A DNA stretch of 6,655 bases, taken from contig JBJETA010000166.1 in NCBI GenBank assembly GCA_051883075.1, positions 1 to 6,655 on the forward strand, given 5' to 3'. This DNA comes from Aminipila sp051883075. Lineage in GTDB: Bacteria; Bacillota; Clostridia; Peptostreptococcales; Anaerovoracaceae. This document shows positions 1 to 6,541 of the stretch, piece after piece (the stretch's first letter is position 1; the number at the start of each line of letters is the position of its first letter). The notes under the pieces were generated by a model. The model saw only the letters and a list, made by a program, of their open reading frames with translations, made no database searches and was not told where the DNA came from. Made by a program: the position numbers and the translations under genes.

Positions 1-198
1 ATCCGTATTAGGTTCAATTCCTCCTGTATCGATTAAAGCAAAGTGTGTGCCGCACCATTCAGCCTCCGCGTAAATTCTGTCACGGGTTACGCCCGGAGTA
101 TCTTCAACTATAGAAACCCTGCGTCCCACTATTCTGTTAAAAAATGTTGACTTTCCAACATTAGGTCTGCCTACAACGGCAACTACCGGTTTACTCAT
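1..198 (-). CDS. der: Ribosome-assembly GTPase Der (EngA), N-terminal part, cut by the window edge
   Basis: Der is a tandem-G-domain GTPase that binds the 50S ribosomal subunit and is needed for its late assembly. Only the first 66 residues are here; the gene runs off the left edge. They contain the start of the first G domain: the G1 P-loop GRPNVGKS at residues 10-17, the G2 region with the family-typical DTPGVTRDR at 33-41, and G3 DTGG at 57-60, followed by IEP as usual in Der. The ATG at 198-196 overlaps the last 8 bases of ftsY (its TAA is 193-191), so the two genes are probably translationally coupled. A GGAGG ribosome binding site lies inside the ftsY end at 211-207, 8 bases before the ATG. 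The single-G-domain relatives Era and MnmE do not match the DTPGVTRDR and DTGGIEP stretch as well. The second G domain and KH-like domain cannot be checked here. Confidence 0.95.
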   Translation of the reverse strand, partial: MSKPVVAVVGRPNVGKSTFFNRIVGRRVSIVEDTPGVTRDRIYAEAEWCGTHFALIDTGGIEPNTD

Positions 199-1087
199 TA
201 AACAAACCTCCCGCAAATTCCTTCGGATCAAACTTCTTCAAATCGTCCATTCCCTCACCGACACCGATAAACTTAACAGGCATATCAAACTCATCCGAAA
301 TGGTTATGGCTATACCGCCTTTGGCTGTTCCGTCAAGCTTTGTCAGGACAATGCCCGTTATGTCTGCAACTTCTCCGAACTCCTTAGCCTGTGAAACTGC
401 ATTTTTACCTGTTGTCGCATCAAGAACAAGCAGTGTTTCCCTCGCTGCCTCAGGATATTCCCTGTCAATGATTTTGTTCATTTTTTCCAGTTCGTTCATA
501 AGGTTTTTCTTCGTCTGGATTCTTCCTGCCGTATCGCAGATAAGAACATCTATATTTTTAGCTTTCGCCGACTGAATCGCATCATAAATAACAGCGGAAG
601 GGTCTGCACCCTCATGATGGCTTATAACATTTATGCCGACTCTCTGACCCCAAAGCTCAAGCTGCTCACCTGCAGCGGCTCTGAAGGTATCAGCAGCAGC
701 AAGCAGCACTGATTTTCCCTGATTTTTAAGCATGTTTGAAAGCTTTCCTATGGAAGTGGTTTTTCCGCCTCCGTTTACACCAATCATAAGGATAACAAGC
801 GGTGTGCTCTGACACAATTCATGTCTTTCGCCCTTATCAATCAGTCCTTCAACAATCTCGGATATTCTCTCCTTGACCTGCTGTTCCGTGGTAATGCCCT
901 GTTTTCTTACATCTTCCCTGAGCTCCCCGATAATTTTCATGGTAGTTTCCATGCCTATATCAGAAGTAATGAGGATTTCCTCCAGTTCTTCCAGAAGCTC
1001 TTCATCTACAGTCCTTCCCAGAAATACTTCCGAAAACTTTTCGGACAGCTTTCCGAAAAAAGATTTTTTTGGTTTCTCAAATAACAT
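191..1087 (-). CDS. ftsY: Signal recognition particle receptor FtsY
   Basis: FtsY is the SRP receptor: at the membrane its GTPase pairs with that of Ffh so that ribosomes making membrane proteins are handed to the Sec translocon. The protein has 298 residues. It starts with a short basic amphipathic stretch (MLFEKPKKSFFGKL) that could contact the membrane, then a helical N domain (about 25-85) and the G domain. Visible motifs are the P-loop GVNGGGKTT (103-111), DTFRAAA (133-139), DTAGR (185-189), TKLDGTAKGG (249-258) and GVGE (275-278). There is no long acidic A domain, as is common in Gram-positive FtsY. DTFRAAA followed by GEQL and the C-terminal end, FDPKEFAGGLF, fit FtsY rather than Ffh, and there is no methionine-rich M domain. 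The ATG has AAGGAG at 1099-1094, 6 bases upstream, directly after the smc stop. One oddity is DATTGKNA (223-230), where the family normally has glutamine in place of the lysine. Confidence 0.97.
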   Translation of the reverse strand: MLFEKPKKSFFGKLSEKFSEVFLGRTVDEELLEELEEILITSDIGMETTMKIIGELREDVRKQGITTEQQVKERISEIVEGLIDKGERHELCQSTPLVILMIGVNGGGKTTSIGKLSNMLKNQGKSVLLAAADTFRAAAGEQLELWGQRVGINVISHHEGADPSAVIYDAIQSAKAKNIDVLICDTAGRIQTKKNLMNELEKMNKIIDREYPEAARETLLVLDATTGKNAVSQAKEFGEVADITGIVLTKLDGTAKGGIAITISDEFDMPVKFIGVGEGMDDLKKFDPKEFAGGLFNE

Positions 1088-1099
1088 CTGTTTCTCCTT

Positions 1100-4000
1100 T
1101 TAATCAAGCTGTATCTTATCTCCCAGCTTTAATGACAGTACTTTGGAAATACCCTGTTCCGGCATGGTAACACCATACAGCACATCTGCATGCTCCATAG
1201 TCGTCTTCTGGTGTGTAACCAAAGTAAACTGTATATTATCAAAATTCTTCAGGTATTTCGCAAAACGCTCAATATTTGCATCATCAAGAGCCGCTTCAAC
1301 CTCATCCAATATGCAGAAAGGAGTAGGCTTTGCCTTAAGCACGGCAAACATAAGTGCTATGGCTGTCATAGTCTTTTCTCCACCCGACATAAGGTTGATG
1401 TTCTGCAGCTTTTTGCCCGGAGGCTGTGCAATGATTTCTATGCCGCACTCAAGAGGTTTTGTTTCATCTTCAAGATTAAGTACGGCAGTACCGCCCCCAA
1501 ACAACTCCGTAAACACTGTCTGGAAATTTTCCGCTATCAGTTCAAAGCTTTCTTTAAACTTTGTCCTGATAGTTTTGTCCATGTCATCAATAATCTGCTT
1601 CAGTGAACTCATGGCACCAAGCACATCCGCTCTCTGCTCGGAAAGGAACTCATACCTTTCATTTACTGTTTCGTATTCCTTGATGGCACCTATGTTTACT
1701 TCACCCAAGGCTTTAATCTTCGTTTTCAGTTCACGGCTTGCCTTTACCGACTCGTGCATATTGAATTCCTTTTTCTTGAATTCAATAGCCTGTAAATACG
1801 ATATTTCAAACTCATCCCACAGCTTGTTCTTATATGAATCCAGCTGTGTTTCATTTTTTGCCTGCTTGATTTCAAGCTCGTACTTCTGTCCCTGACATGC
1901 CGTAACCTTTTCCTCAATGGCATTTCTTGAGGCTGTATTTTCATTGACTCTCTTTGAAAGCTCAGTTCTTTCCTGTTCTATCTCCCTGATATACTCTTCA
2001 AGAGAAGCCTTTGCTTCTTCTTTTTCTTTCAGATTTGCACCGTCGTTTCCTGCAGACATAAGCAGATTTCTGTCTTCAGTCAGTTTTTCCAAATACTTTT
2101 TTCTCTGTTCTATGTCACTTCTGATTTCGTCAACACCTGACTTTATTCTCTCAGCAAGATTGTCGGCGCTTGCCTTTTCAGATTCGCAGTTCGATACCGC
2201 AATCCTTGCACCTGTAATATTTTCTGCCGCTTCTTCCGCTTTTGCTTTCAGACTGTCAAGTGCATCTGCCAGCTCCTCGCTTTCAGCTTCGAGCTTACCG
2301 ATGCTGCCATTCGTTTCTTCTATATCAGCAGCCAGTTTTTCAATCATCTGCGAAGCCGAGAGCTGTTCCTTTTCGATGTTCTTAAGCTCCTTCTGTCTCT
2401 GGGTTTCGCGCTCGGCAAAGTCTCTGATGTTGCCCTCAAAAACTGAAATTCTGTTCTCTGCATTCAGCAGGCTGATTTCAGTTTCCCTGTGCTGCTTTTC
2501 TTTTTCCGCAAGCAGGCGCCTGCAGTCCGCAATCAGCTCCTTTGCATCTGCAAGCTGTGTTTCAGTCTGCTTCTGCTCTTCCTCAGCTTTTGCAAGCCTG
2601 CTCTCCAGCTGTGCAACCTCACTCTTTCTTTCCAGCAGATTGGCTGTATTGTTTTTAAAGCTTCCGCCGGTGATGGCACCGCCCGAATTTATGACTTCTC
2701 CGTCAAGAGTTACAAATCTGAGTCCTCCCGATACCATTTTTGACATTTTTACGGCATTCTGGAGGTTATCTACTATTATTACTCTTCCCAGAAGATATTC
2801 CATGACATTTTTATATCTGCTGTCAAAGCTTATGCAGTCAACTCCAAGTCCTTTAAAACCTTCTGCAGATTTCAGTCTGCTGTCACAGCTGTATACATTG
2901 CTTTTAATTGACTCTATCGGCAGCAATGTCAGCCTTCCCGCTTTTTTGGCTTTCAGTTCTCTTATGATTTCCTGGGCATCTCTGTCTGTCTGACAGACAA
3001 TATTCTGCATAGCCGCTCCGAGAGCTGTTTCAACGGCAATCTCAAAGCCGCGGGGAACTTCCGCAAGATCTGCTACTACACCGTGAACTCCTCTGAATCC
3101 GTTTTTCATGACATATTTTACGGCATAGTTATATCCCTCGTAATTGCTCTCCATTTCCTCAATGGTCTTCTTTCTCGATGCCATCTGGCCTATGGTTATA
3201 CGAAGTTCTTCGCTTCTTTTGGTCAGTTCCTTTTCTTTCAGAACCTGCTCATTATGTCTGCTGTTTAAGCTTTTTATATCCTCTTCAAGTTCTGCAAATG
3301 CCTCTTTTAAAGTATTTCTTTCTTTTTCAGCCTCTTTTTGTATGTTTATAATGTCTTCATTCTGACTCTCGGCGTCTCCTTTTTCAGACAGCAATGCTTC
3401 TTTTCTTCTGTCCAGAGTTCCCTTCAGATTTTCCAGACTGCTTATTTCGCTTTTCTTTGAGCTTATTTCACTATGCAGACTGAACATGGTATTTTTATTG
3501 CCGTCAATCTTTTCCGACAGCTTTACCTGCTCGGATACTATACCTGTATGTACCCCTATTTTTTCTGAAAGCTCCCTGTCCAGCTCCTGTTTTTTCAAAT
3601 CTATCGCCTGCTTTGATTTAAGCAGTTCCTCAAGATTATGATTTTCCTTTTCAAGCTTTGTGTTCAGGCCTTCCAGCTCATTGCCGACTCTTTCTTCATC
3701 TCTGTTTATTGAAGCCAGCTTTTCCTCTTTCAGCTTGTCCTCATTGATTAAAAGGTTGATTTCTTCAACGCTTTTCATCAGTCTGTTTCTTGCATCACTG
3801 TTAAGTGAGTCCAACGTCTCGCTTTTCTCTCTGTCTTCATTCAACGATTTATCAAGTTCAGTCCTGTTTTCCTTCAGTTCCTCAATCTGTGCCGCAAGTT
3901 CACTTATATCATCTTTAAGATACTCATTTTTCAGTTCGAGATTTTCAATGTTTTTAAGCGTTATATTAATTTCAAGCTCTTTATAGGAGTCTCTCAGCTT

Positions 4001-4648
4001 TAAATATTCCTGAGCCTTACGGCTGTCTTCTCTCAGCCCGTCTATTCTTCCTTCTATTTCTCCTACGATGTCATTTATTCTCTCGAGATTTGCGTTTGTG
4101 GCTTCAAGCTTTTTTTCCGCCTCTGCCTTCTTGCTTCTGTACTTTACAATTCCTGCAGCTTCTTCAAAGATTTCCCTTCTGCTTTCAGTCTTATTGCTTA
4201 CTATATCAGCTATTTTACCCTGTCCGATTAAGGAATATCCGTCAACTCCGATACCGGTGTCCATGATAAGCTCACGGATATCCTTCAATCTGCACTGGTT
4301 ATTGTTTATATAGTATTCACTTTCACCTGAACGGTACATTCTTCTGGTTATTGCTACTTCACTGTAATCAATGGGAAGTATTCCCGTAGAATTGTCTATA
4401 ACAAGTACAACTTCGGCCATTCCCCTTGATTTCCTGCTTGCAGTACCTGCGAAAATAACATCTTCCATCTTACCGCCACGAAGTGTCTTGGGACTCTGTT
4501 CCCCAAGCACCCATCTGAGGGCGTCGCTTATATTGCTTTTTCCGCTCCCGTTTGGTCCTACTATACACGTTATACCATTGTCAAATTCAATTGAAACCGG
4601 CTCCGCAAAAGATTTAAAGCCATGCATGTCAATTCTTTTAAAATACAT
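1100..4648 (-). CDS. smc: Chromosome segregation/condensation ATPase SMC
   Basis: SMC is the long coiled-coil ATPase that, with the kleisin ScpA and with ScpB (neither in this window), loops and organises the chromosome. With the start chosen here it has 1182 residues, a normal length. In order: N-terminal ATPase half with Walker A GPNGSGKS (31-38) and LGEQSPKTLRGGKMEDVIF (about 48-66); first coiled coil (about 170-500, rich in E, K and L); hinge (about 515-660) ending in GGAITGG (656-662); second coiled coil (about 670-995); C-terminal ATPase half with signature LMSGGEKT (1086-1093), Walker B FCILDE (1111-1116), D-loop ALDDAN (1120-1125) and a switch histidine in TLVTHQ (H1146). An upstream in-frame GTG at 4663 would add five residues, but GGAG at 4658-4655 sits 6 bases before the ATG at 4648, the GTG has no such site, and family members begin with a MYLKR-like sequence just as this one begins MYFKR. 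The gene overlaps the rnc end by 11 bp. No frameshift or missing motif is seen. Confidence 0.98.
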   Translation of the reverse strand: MYFKRIDMHGFKSFAEPVSIEFDNGITCIVGPNGSGKSNISDALRWVLGEQSPKTLRGGKMEDVIFAGTASRKSRGMAEVVLVIDNSTGILPIDYSEVAITRRMYRSGESEYYINNNQCRLKDIRELIMDTGIGVDGYSLIGQGKIADIVSNKTESRREIFEEAAGIVKYRSKKAEAEKKLEATNANLERINDIVGEIEGRIDGLREDSRKAQEYLKLRDSYKELEINITLKNIENLELKNEYLKDDISELAAQIEELKENRTELDKSLNEDREKSETLDSLNSDARNRLMKSVEEINLLINEDKLKEEKLASINRDEERVGNELEGLNTKLEKENHNLEELLKSKQAIDLKKQELDRELSEKIGVHTGIVSEQVKLSEKIDGNKNTMFSLHSEISSKKSEISSLENLKGTLDRRKEALLSEKGDAESQNEDIINIQKEAEKERNTLKEAFAELEEDIKSLNSRHNEQVLKEKELTKRSEELRITIGQMASRKKTIEEMESNYEGYNYAVKYVMKNGFRGVHGVVADLAEVPRGFEIAVETALGAAMQNIVCQTDRDAQEIIRELKAKKAGRLTLLPIESIKSNVYSCDSRLKSAEGFKGLGVDCISFDSRYKNVMEYLLGRVIIVDNLQNAVKMSKMVSGGLRFVTLDGEVINSGGAITGGSFKNNTANLLERKSEVAQLESRLAKAEEEQKQTETQLADAKELIADCRRLLAEKEKQHRETEISLLNAENRISVFEGNIRDFAERETQRQKELKNIEKEQLSASQMIEKLAADIEETNGSIGKLEAESEELADALDSLKAKAEEAAENITGARIAVSNCESEKASADNLAERIKSGVDEIRSDIEQRKKYLEKLTEDRNLLMSAGNDGANLKEKEEAKASLEEYIREIEQERTELSKRVNENTASRNAIEEKVTACQGQKYELEIKQAKNETQLDSYKNKLWDEFEISYLQAIEFKKKEFNMHESVKASRELKTKIKALGEVNIGAIKEYETVNERYEFLSEQRADVLGAMSSLKQIIDDMDKTIRTKFKESFELIAENFQTVFTELFGGGTAVLNLEDETKPLECGIEIIAQPPGKKLQNINLMSGGEKTMTAIALMFAVLKAKPTPFCILDEVEAALDDANIERFAKYLKNFDNIQFTLVTHQKTTMEHADVLYGVTMPEQGISKVLSLKLGDKIQLD

Positions 4649-5336
4649 TAATTTCTCCGTCACTTTCTAAAGCATATCTGGCTGCCTGCTGTTCAGCCTC
4701 TTTTTTGCTTTTCCCTTTTCCCATACCGATTTTTTCCCCACCTGCATAGAGGGAAACATAAAAAGTCTTGTTGTGATCCGGACCTTCTTCCCTGTCGGTC
4801 TGATAAACTATCTTTATGTCTCCGTTCACCTGCAGCCGTTCCTGAAGCTCTGTCTTATAGTCTTTTATAAGTTTTCCCGACAGTGCAGCCTCTACGGTTT
4901 CTCCAAATGTTCCAAGAACAAACTTTTTGGCTTCTTCAAAGCCTCCGTCAAGGAAAATCGCCGCTATCACCGCTTCCATGGCATCGGCAATGATAGACTC
5001 TCTTTCTCTTCCGCCCATTCGCTCTTCGCCTCTGCCCATATTCATAAATCTGCCGATTTCAAGCTTTCTTCCCTGCTCTGCCAGGGATTTTTCACATACA
5101 ATTGAGGCTCTCAGCTTTGTAAGCTTTCCCTCAGGGACATTTGGCAGTCTCAGGAAAAGACACTCACTTATGATTGCGTCAAAAAAAGCATCTCCCAGAA
5201 ACTCCAGGCGTTCATTGTCCCGCCCGCATCTGTCATTCTTTTCCTGCATAAAAGAGCTGTGCGTCAGAGCCTTATTTAAATATTCGGGATTTTTAAATTT
5301 ATAATTTATGTTTTTTTCAAATTGTGAATTATTCAC
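4638..5336 (-). CDS. rnc: Ribonuclease III
   Basis: RNase III is the double-strand-specific endoribonuclease that separates the rRNA precursors from the primary transcript and cuts other structured RNAs and sense-antisense duplexes. The protein has 232 residues, the normal bacterial length. The catalytic domain (about 1-150) carries the signature NERLEFLGDA (41-50) and the expected acidic metal-binding residues: E42, E45 and D49, then D118 and E121 in ADAMEAVIAAIFLDGG. A linker leads to a C-terminal double-stranded-RNA-binding domain (about 158-226) starting DYKTELQERLQ and ending in GKGKSKKEAEQQAARYAL. The start is a GTG (5336-5334) overlapping the last 8 bases of plsX. The protein opens FEKNINYKFKNPEYLNKALT, as the family does, so this start is likely even though the GGAGG site is 12 bases away. 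No acpP gene lies between plsX and rnc. Confidence 0.97.
   Translation of the reverse strand: MNNSQFEKNINYKFKNPEYLNKALTHSSFMQEKNDRCGRDNERLEFLGDAFFDAIISECLFLRLPNVPEGKLTKLRASIVCEKSLAEQGRKLEIGRFMNMGRGEERMGGRERESIIADAMEAVIAAIFLDGGFEEAKKFVLGTFGETVEAALSGKLIKDYKTELQERLQVNGDIKIVYQTDREEGPDHNKTFYVSLYAGGEKIGMGKGKSKKEAEQQAARYALESDGEINVF
4655..4658 (-). promoter_or_regulatory. Ribosome binding site that decides the smc start
   Basis: GGAG followed by AAATTA and then the ATG at 4648 gives a 6-base spacing. The competing GTG codon at 4663-4661 lies just upstream of this site and has no purine-rich sequence at a proper distance. The site is inside the last codons of rnc, which fits coupled translation of the two genes. 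Confidence 0.8.
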
Positions 5337-6342
5337 TGATTTTTATTTCCTCCAGTTCAAGCACAGAATCCATTATCTTCTGTACTACATTTTCTTCAGC
5401 ATAAGGTATTCCTTTCAATATTGTGTTCTTTACGGCATTTGCGTTTGAAGAACCGTGCATCTTTACCACAGGGCCTTTTACTCCCAGAATAGGTGCTCCG
5501 CCGTACTCCGAATAATCAAATTCGCTCTTCAGGCTCTTTATCTTGTCATAAAGAAGTACGGCTCCCATTTTTGCCGCAATACCGTCTGTCAATGTTCTTT
5601 TCAGTTTTCCCATGATTGAAAGGCCCATACCTTCGGTAAGTTTTAAGATGACATTTCCCACAAATCCGTCGCATACTACCACATCACTCGCTCCGAAAGG
5701 TATCTCCCTAGCTTCCACATTTCCCACAAAGTTCAGGTTGCTTTTATCCAGAAGCTCATGTGCCGCCTTTGTTACCATAGTGCCTTTTGTCTCTTCAGCG
5801 CCGATATTTACAAGACCTACTTTAGGATTTTCCCTGTTTAGAACCTTTTCCATATAAATGCTTCCCATAGTCGCAAAATCCAGAAGATTTTCAGGCTTAC
5901 ACTCAGCATTTGCACCTGCATCTACAAGAAGTGAAGGCTTTCCGCCAAGAACGGGATAAATTGATGCCATGGCAGGTCTGTCAATTCCCTGTATTCTTCC
6001 CAGTATGAACAGTCCTCCTGCCATAAGTGCTCCTGAATTTCCGGCAGATATAAACAGTTCTCCCCTGCCTTCCTTAACCATGGTAATGCCCTTTACCATG
6101 GAAGATTCCTTTTTTGTGCGGACTGCTTTTACCGGAGCATCACAGTTTTCTATAACATCAGCCGCATGTTCAATGACAATCTGTTCCTTGTCATACTTGT
6201 ATTTTTTTAGTTCCGCTGCAATCTTTTCTTCATCTCCAACGATAACAATAGTATGAGCGATTTCCTTTGCCGCTTCTACAGCACCCTTTACAATTTCAGC
6301 AGGTGCATTGTCTCCGCCCATGCCGTCTAAAATTATTCTCAT
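5329..6342 (-). CDS. plsX: Phosphate acyltransferase PlsX (acyl-ACP:phosphate transacylase)
   Basis: PlsX converts acyl-ACP and phosphate to acyl-phosphate, the acyl donor that PlsY then uses to acylate glycerol-3-phosphate, the first step of phospholipid synthesis. It is a peripheral membrane enzyme. The 337 residues match the family length. Recognisable stretches are the N-terminal MRIILDGMGGDNAP (1-14), SAGNSGALMAGG (99-110), LLVDAGANAECKPENL (138-153), VGLVNIGAEETKGT (175-188), VVCDGFVGNVILKLTEG (222-238), and YGGAPILGVKGPVVKMHGSS (280-299). The ATG has GGAGG at 6355-6351, 8 bases upstream. It is the first gene after a 200-bp intergenic region that contains a promoter candidate and a hairpin, so it is probably the lead gene of the operon. 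The phosphotransacetylase family is a distant relative, but the motifs above are specific to PlsX. Confidence 0.98.
   Translation of the reverse strand: MRIILDGMGGDNAPAEIVKGAVEAAKEIAHTIVIVGDEEKIAAELKKYKYDKEQIVIEHAADVIENCDAPVKAVRTKKESSMVKGITMVKEGRGELFISAGNSGALMAGGLFILGRIQGIDRPAMASIYPVLGGKPSLLVDAGANAECKPENLLDFATMGSIYMEKVLNRENPKVGLVNIGAEETKGTMVTKAAHELLDKSNLNFVGNVEAREIPFGASDVVVCDGFVGNVILKLTEGMGLSIMGKLKRTLTDGIAAKMGAVLLYDKIKSLKSEFDYSEYGGAPILGVKGPVVKMHGSSNANAVKNTILKGIPYAEENVVQKIMDSVLELEEIKISE
5349..5353 (-). promoter_or_regulatory. Ribosome binding site of rnc, with long spacing to a GTG start
   Basis: GGAGG lies inside the end of plsX and is separated from the rnc GTG by 12 bases, longer than the 6-8 bases used by the other four complete starts in the window. 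The weak start codon and long spacing suggest that rnc translation is modest or depends on ribosomes finishing plsX. This is inference from sequence only. Confidence 0.55.
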
Positions 6343-6415
6343 CTTTTCTTCCTCCGTTTATACAGTTTAACACTATACCTCTGCAATCTATTTTTTATCG
6401 TCTAAGTCTTGTCCC

Positions 6416-6432
6416 AAAATTCCTTAAAATTC
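6416..6432. repeat. Short direct repeat with 10-bp period in the plsX leader
   Basis: AAAATTC occurs at 6416-6422 and again at 6426-6432, exactly one helical turn apart. A helical-phase repeat could be a protein-binding site for control of lipid synthesis genes, but only two 7-bp copies are present and chance is a fair explanation. Confidence 0.25.
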
Positions 6433-6454
6433 ATCAGTACCGGCTATACATACG

Positions 6455-6476
6455 GGCATTGCCCTGCGGCAATGCC
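6455..6476 (-). repeat. Perfect 9-bp inverted repeat with 4-base loop in the plsX leader
   Basis: GGCATTGCC (6455-6463 on the plus strand) and GGCAATGCC (6468-6476) are exact reverse complements separated by four bases. The stem is GC-rich and should be stable in RNA. Neither strand has a run of T after the stem (minus strand continues CGTATGTATAG, plus strand TTAAAAGTG), so it does not look like a standard intrinsic terminator. Each arm is also itself a near-palindrome of the form GGCA-N-TGCC, so the element could equally be a paired protein-binding site in DNA. Confidence 0.65.
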
Positions 6477-6500
6477 TTAAAAGTGCACAATACCAAGCTA

Positions 6501-6509
6501 ATTATATCA
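6501..6509 (-). promoter_or_regulatory. Extended -10 promoter candidate for the plsX operon
   Basis: On the minus strand the sequence TGATATAAT is a perfect sigma-A-type -10 box (TATAAT, 6506-6501) with the TGn extension (6509-6507). A clear -35 box at 16-18 bases is not present; a TTGACT occurs only 9 bases upstream of TATAAT, which is too close to act as one. Extended -10 promoters can work without a good -35. Its position, 33 bases after the stop of the upstream gene and about 160 bases before plsX, is sensible for an operon promoter. Confidence 0.6.
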
Positions 6510-6527
6510 CAAACCAGTCAATAAGAA

Positions 6528-6539
6528 AATAATATTATT
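6528..6539. repeat. 12-bp perfect AT palindrome upstream of the promoter
   Basis: AATAATATTATT reads the same on both strands. It sits between the stop of the upstream gene (6542) and the extended -10 element, centred about 40 bases before the inferred transcription start, where an upstream promoter element or an activator or repressor could bind. Such AT-only palindromes also arise by chance in intergenic DNA of this composition, so a function is uncertain. Confidence 0.35.
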
Positions 6540-6541
6540 CC

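Larger units (their letters stand above)
6343..6494 (-). other. Putative 5' leader of the plsX operon transcript
   Basis: If transcription starts about 7 bases after the -10 element at 6506-6501, the transcript would carry roughly 150 untranslated bases before plsX. This leader holds a perfect 9-bp hairpin close to its 5' end (6455-6476), a 10-bp-spaced direct repeat (6416-6432), and the plsX ribosome binding site (6355-6351). I recognise no riboswitch or T-box consensus. The only small frame seen, an 11-codon one starting in the hairpin's 3' arm, lacks a usable ribosome binding site. The start point is inferred, not seen. Confidence 0.45.

Noticed and set aside
1143..1895. A 250-codon plus-strand open frame opposite the SMC C-terminal region
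   Set aside because: It lies antisense to the SMC signature and Walker B region, with a serine-rich composition and no domain. It is a shadow of a conserved gene.
1744..1944. A 66-codon minus-strand frame inside smc in another reading frame
   Set aside because: It lies wholly within the SMC coiled coil, with no ribosome binding site, and its composition is rich in arginine and serine as expected of an out-of-frame reading. The SMC frame is intact across it, so it is not a frameshift remnant.
1917..2993. A 358-codon plus-strand open frame opposite smc
   Set aside because: It is exactly antisense to the SMC hinge and second coiled coil. Its translation is dominated by serine, phenylalanine and leucine, which is what reverse-complemented K/E/L-rich codons give. 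It has no recognisable domain, and the minus-strand SMC reading is unambiguous.
6372..6377. TATAGT on the minus strand as a second -10 box close to plsX
   Set aside because: No -35-like sequence lies 16-18 bases upstream and there is no TG extension. The start would leave only about 20 bases of leader, so it is much weaker than the element at 6501-6509.
6437..6472. An 11-codon leader peptide on the minus strand starting in the hairpin's 3' arm
   Set aside because: The ATG has no ribosome binding site at a workable distance and is partly buried in the stem. The peptide has no run of regulatory codons as in attenuation leaders.
6455..6476. The hairpin as an intrinsic terminator of the upstream gene
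   Set aside because: Neither strand has a T run after the stem. On the minus strand it also lies downstream of the best promoter for plsX, where a strong terminator would silence the operon unless regulated.
6267..6524. An 85-codon plus-strand open frame reaching across the plsX upstream region
   Set aside because: It begins antisense to the start of plsX, has no convincing ribosome binding site or plus-strand promoter, and would run through the plsX promoter and hairpin. The peptide has no recognisable family.
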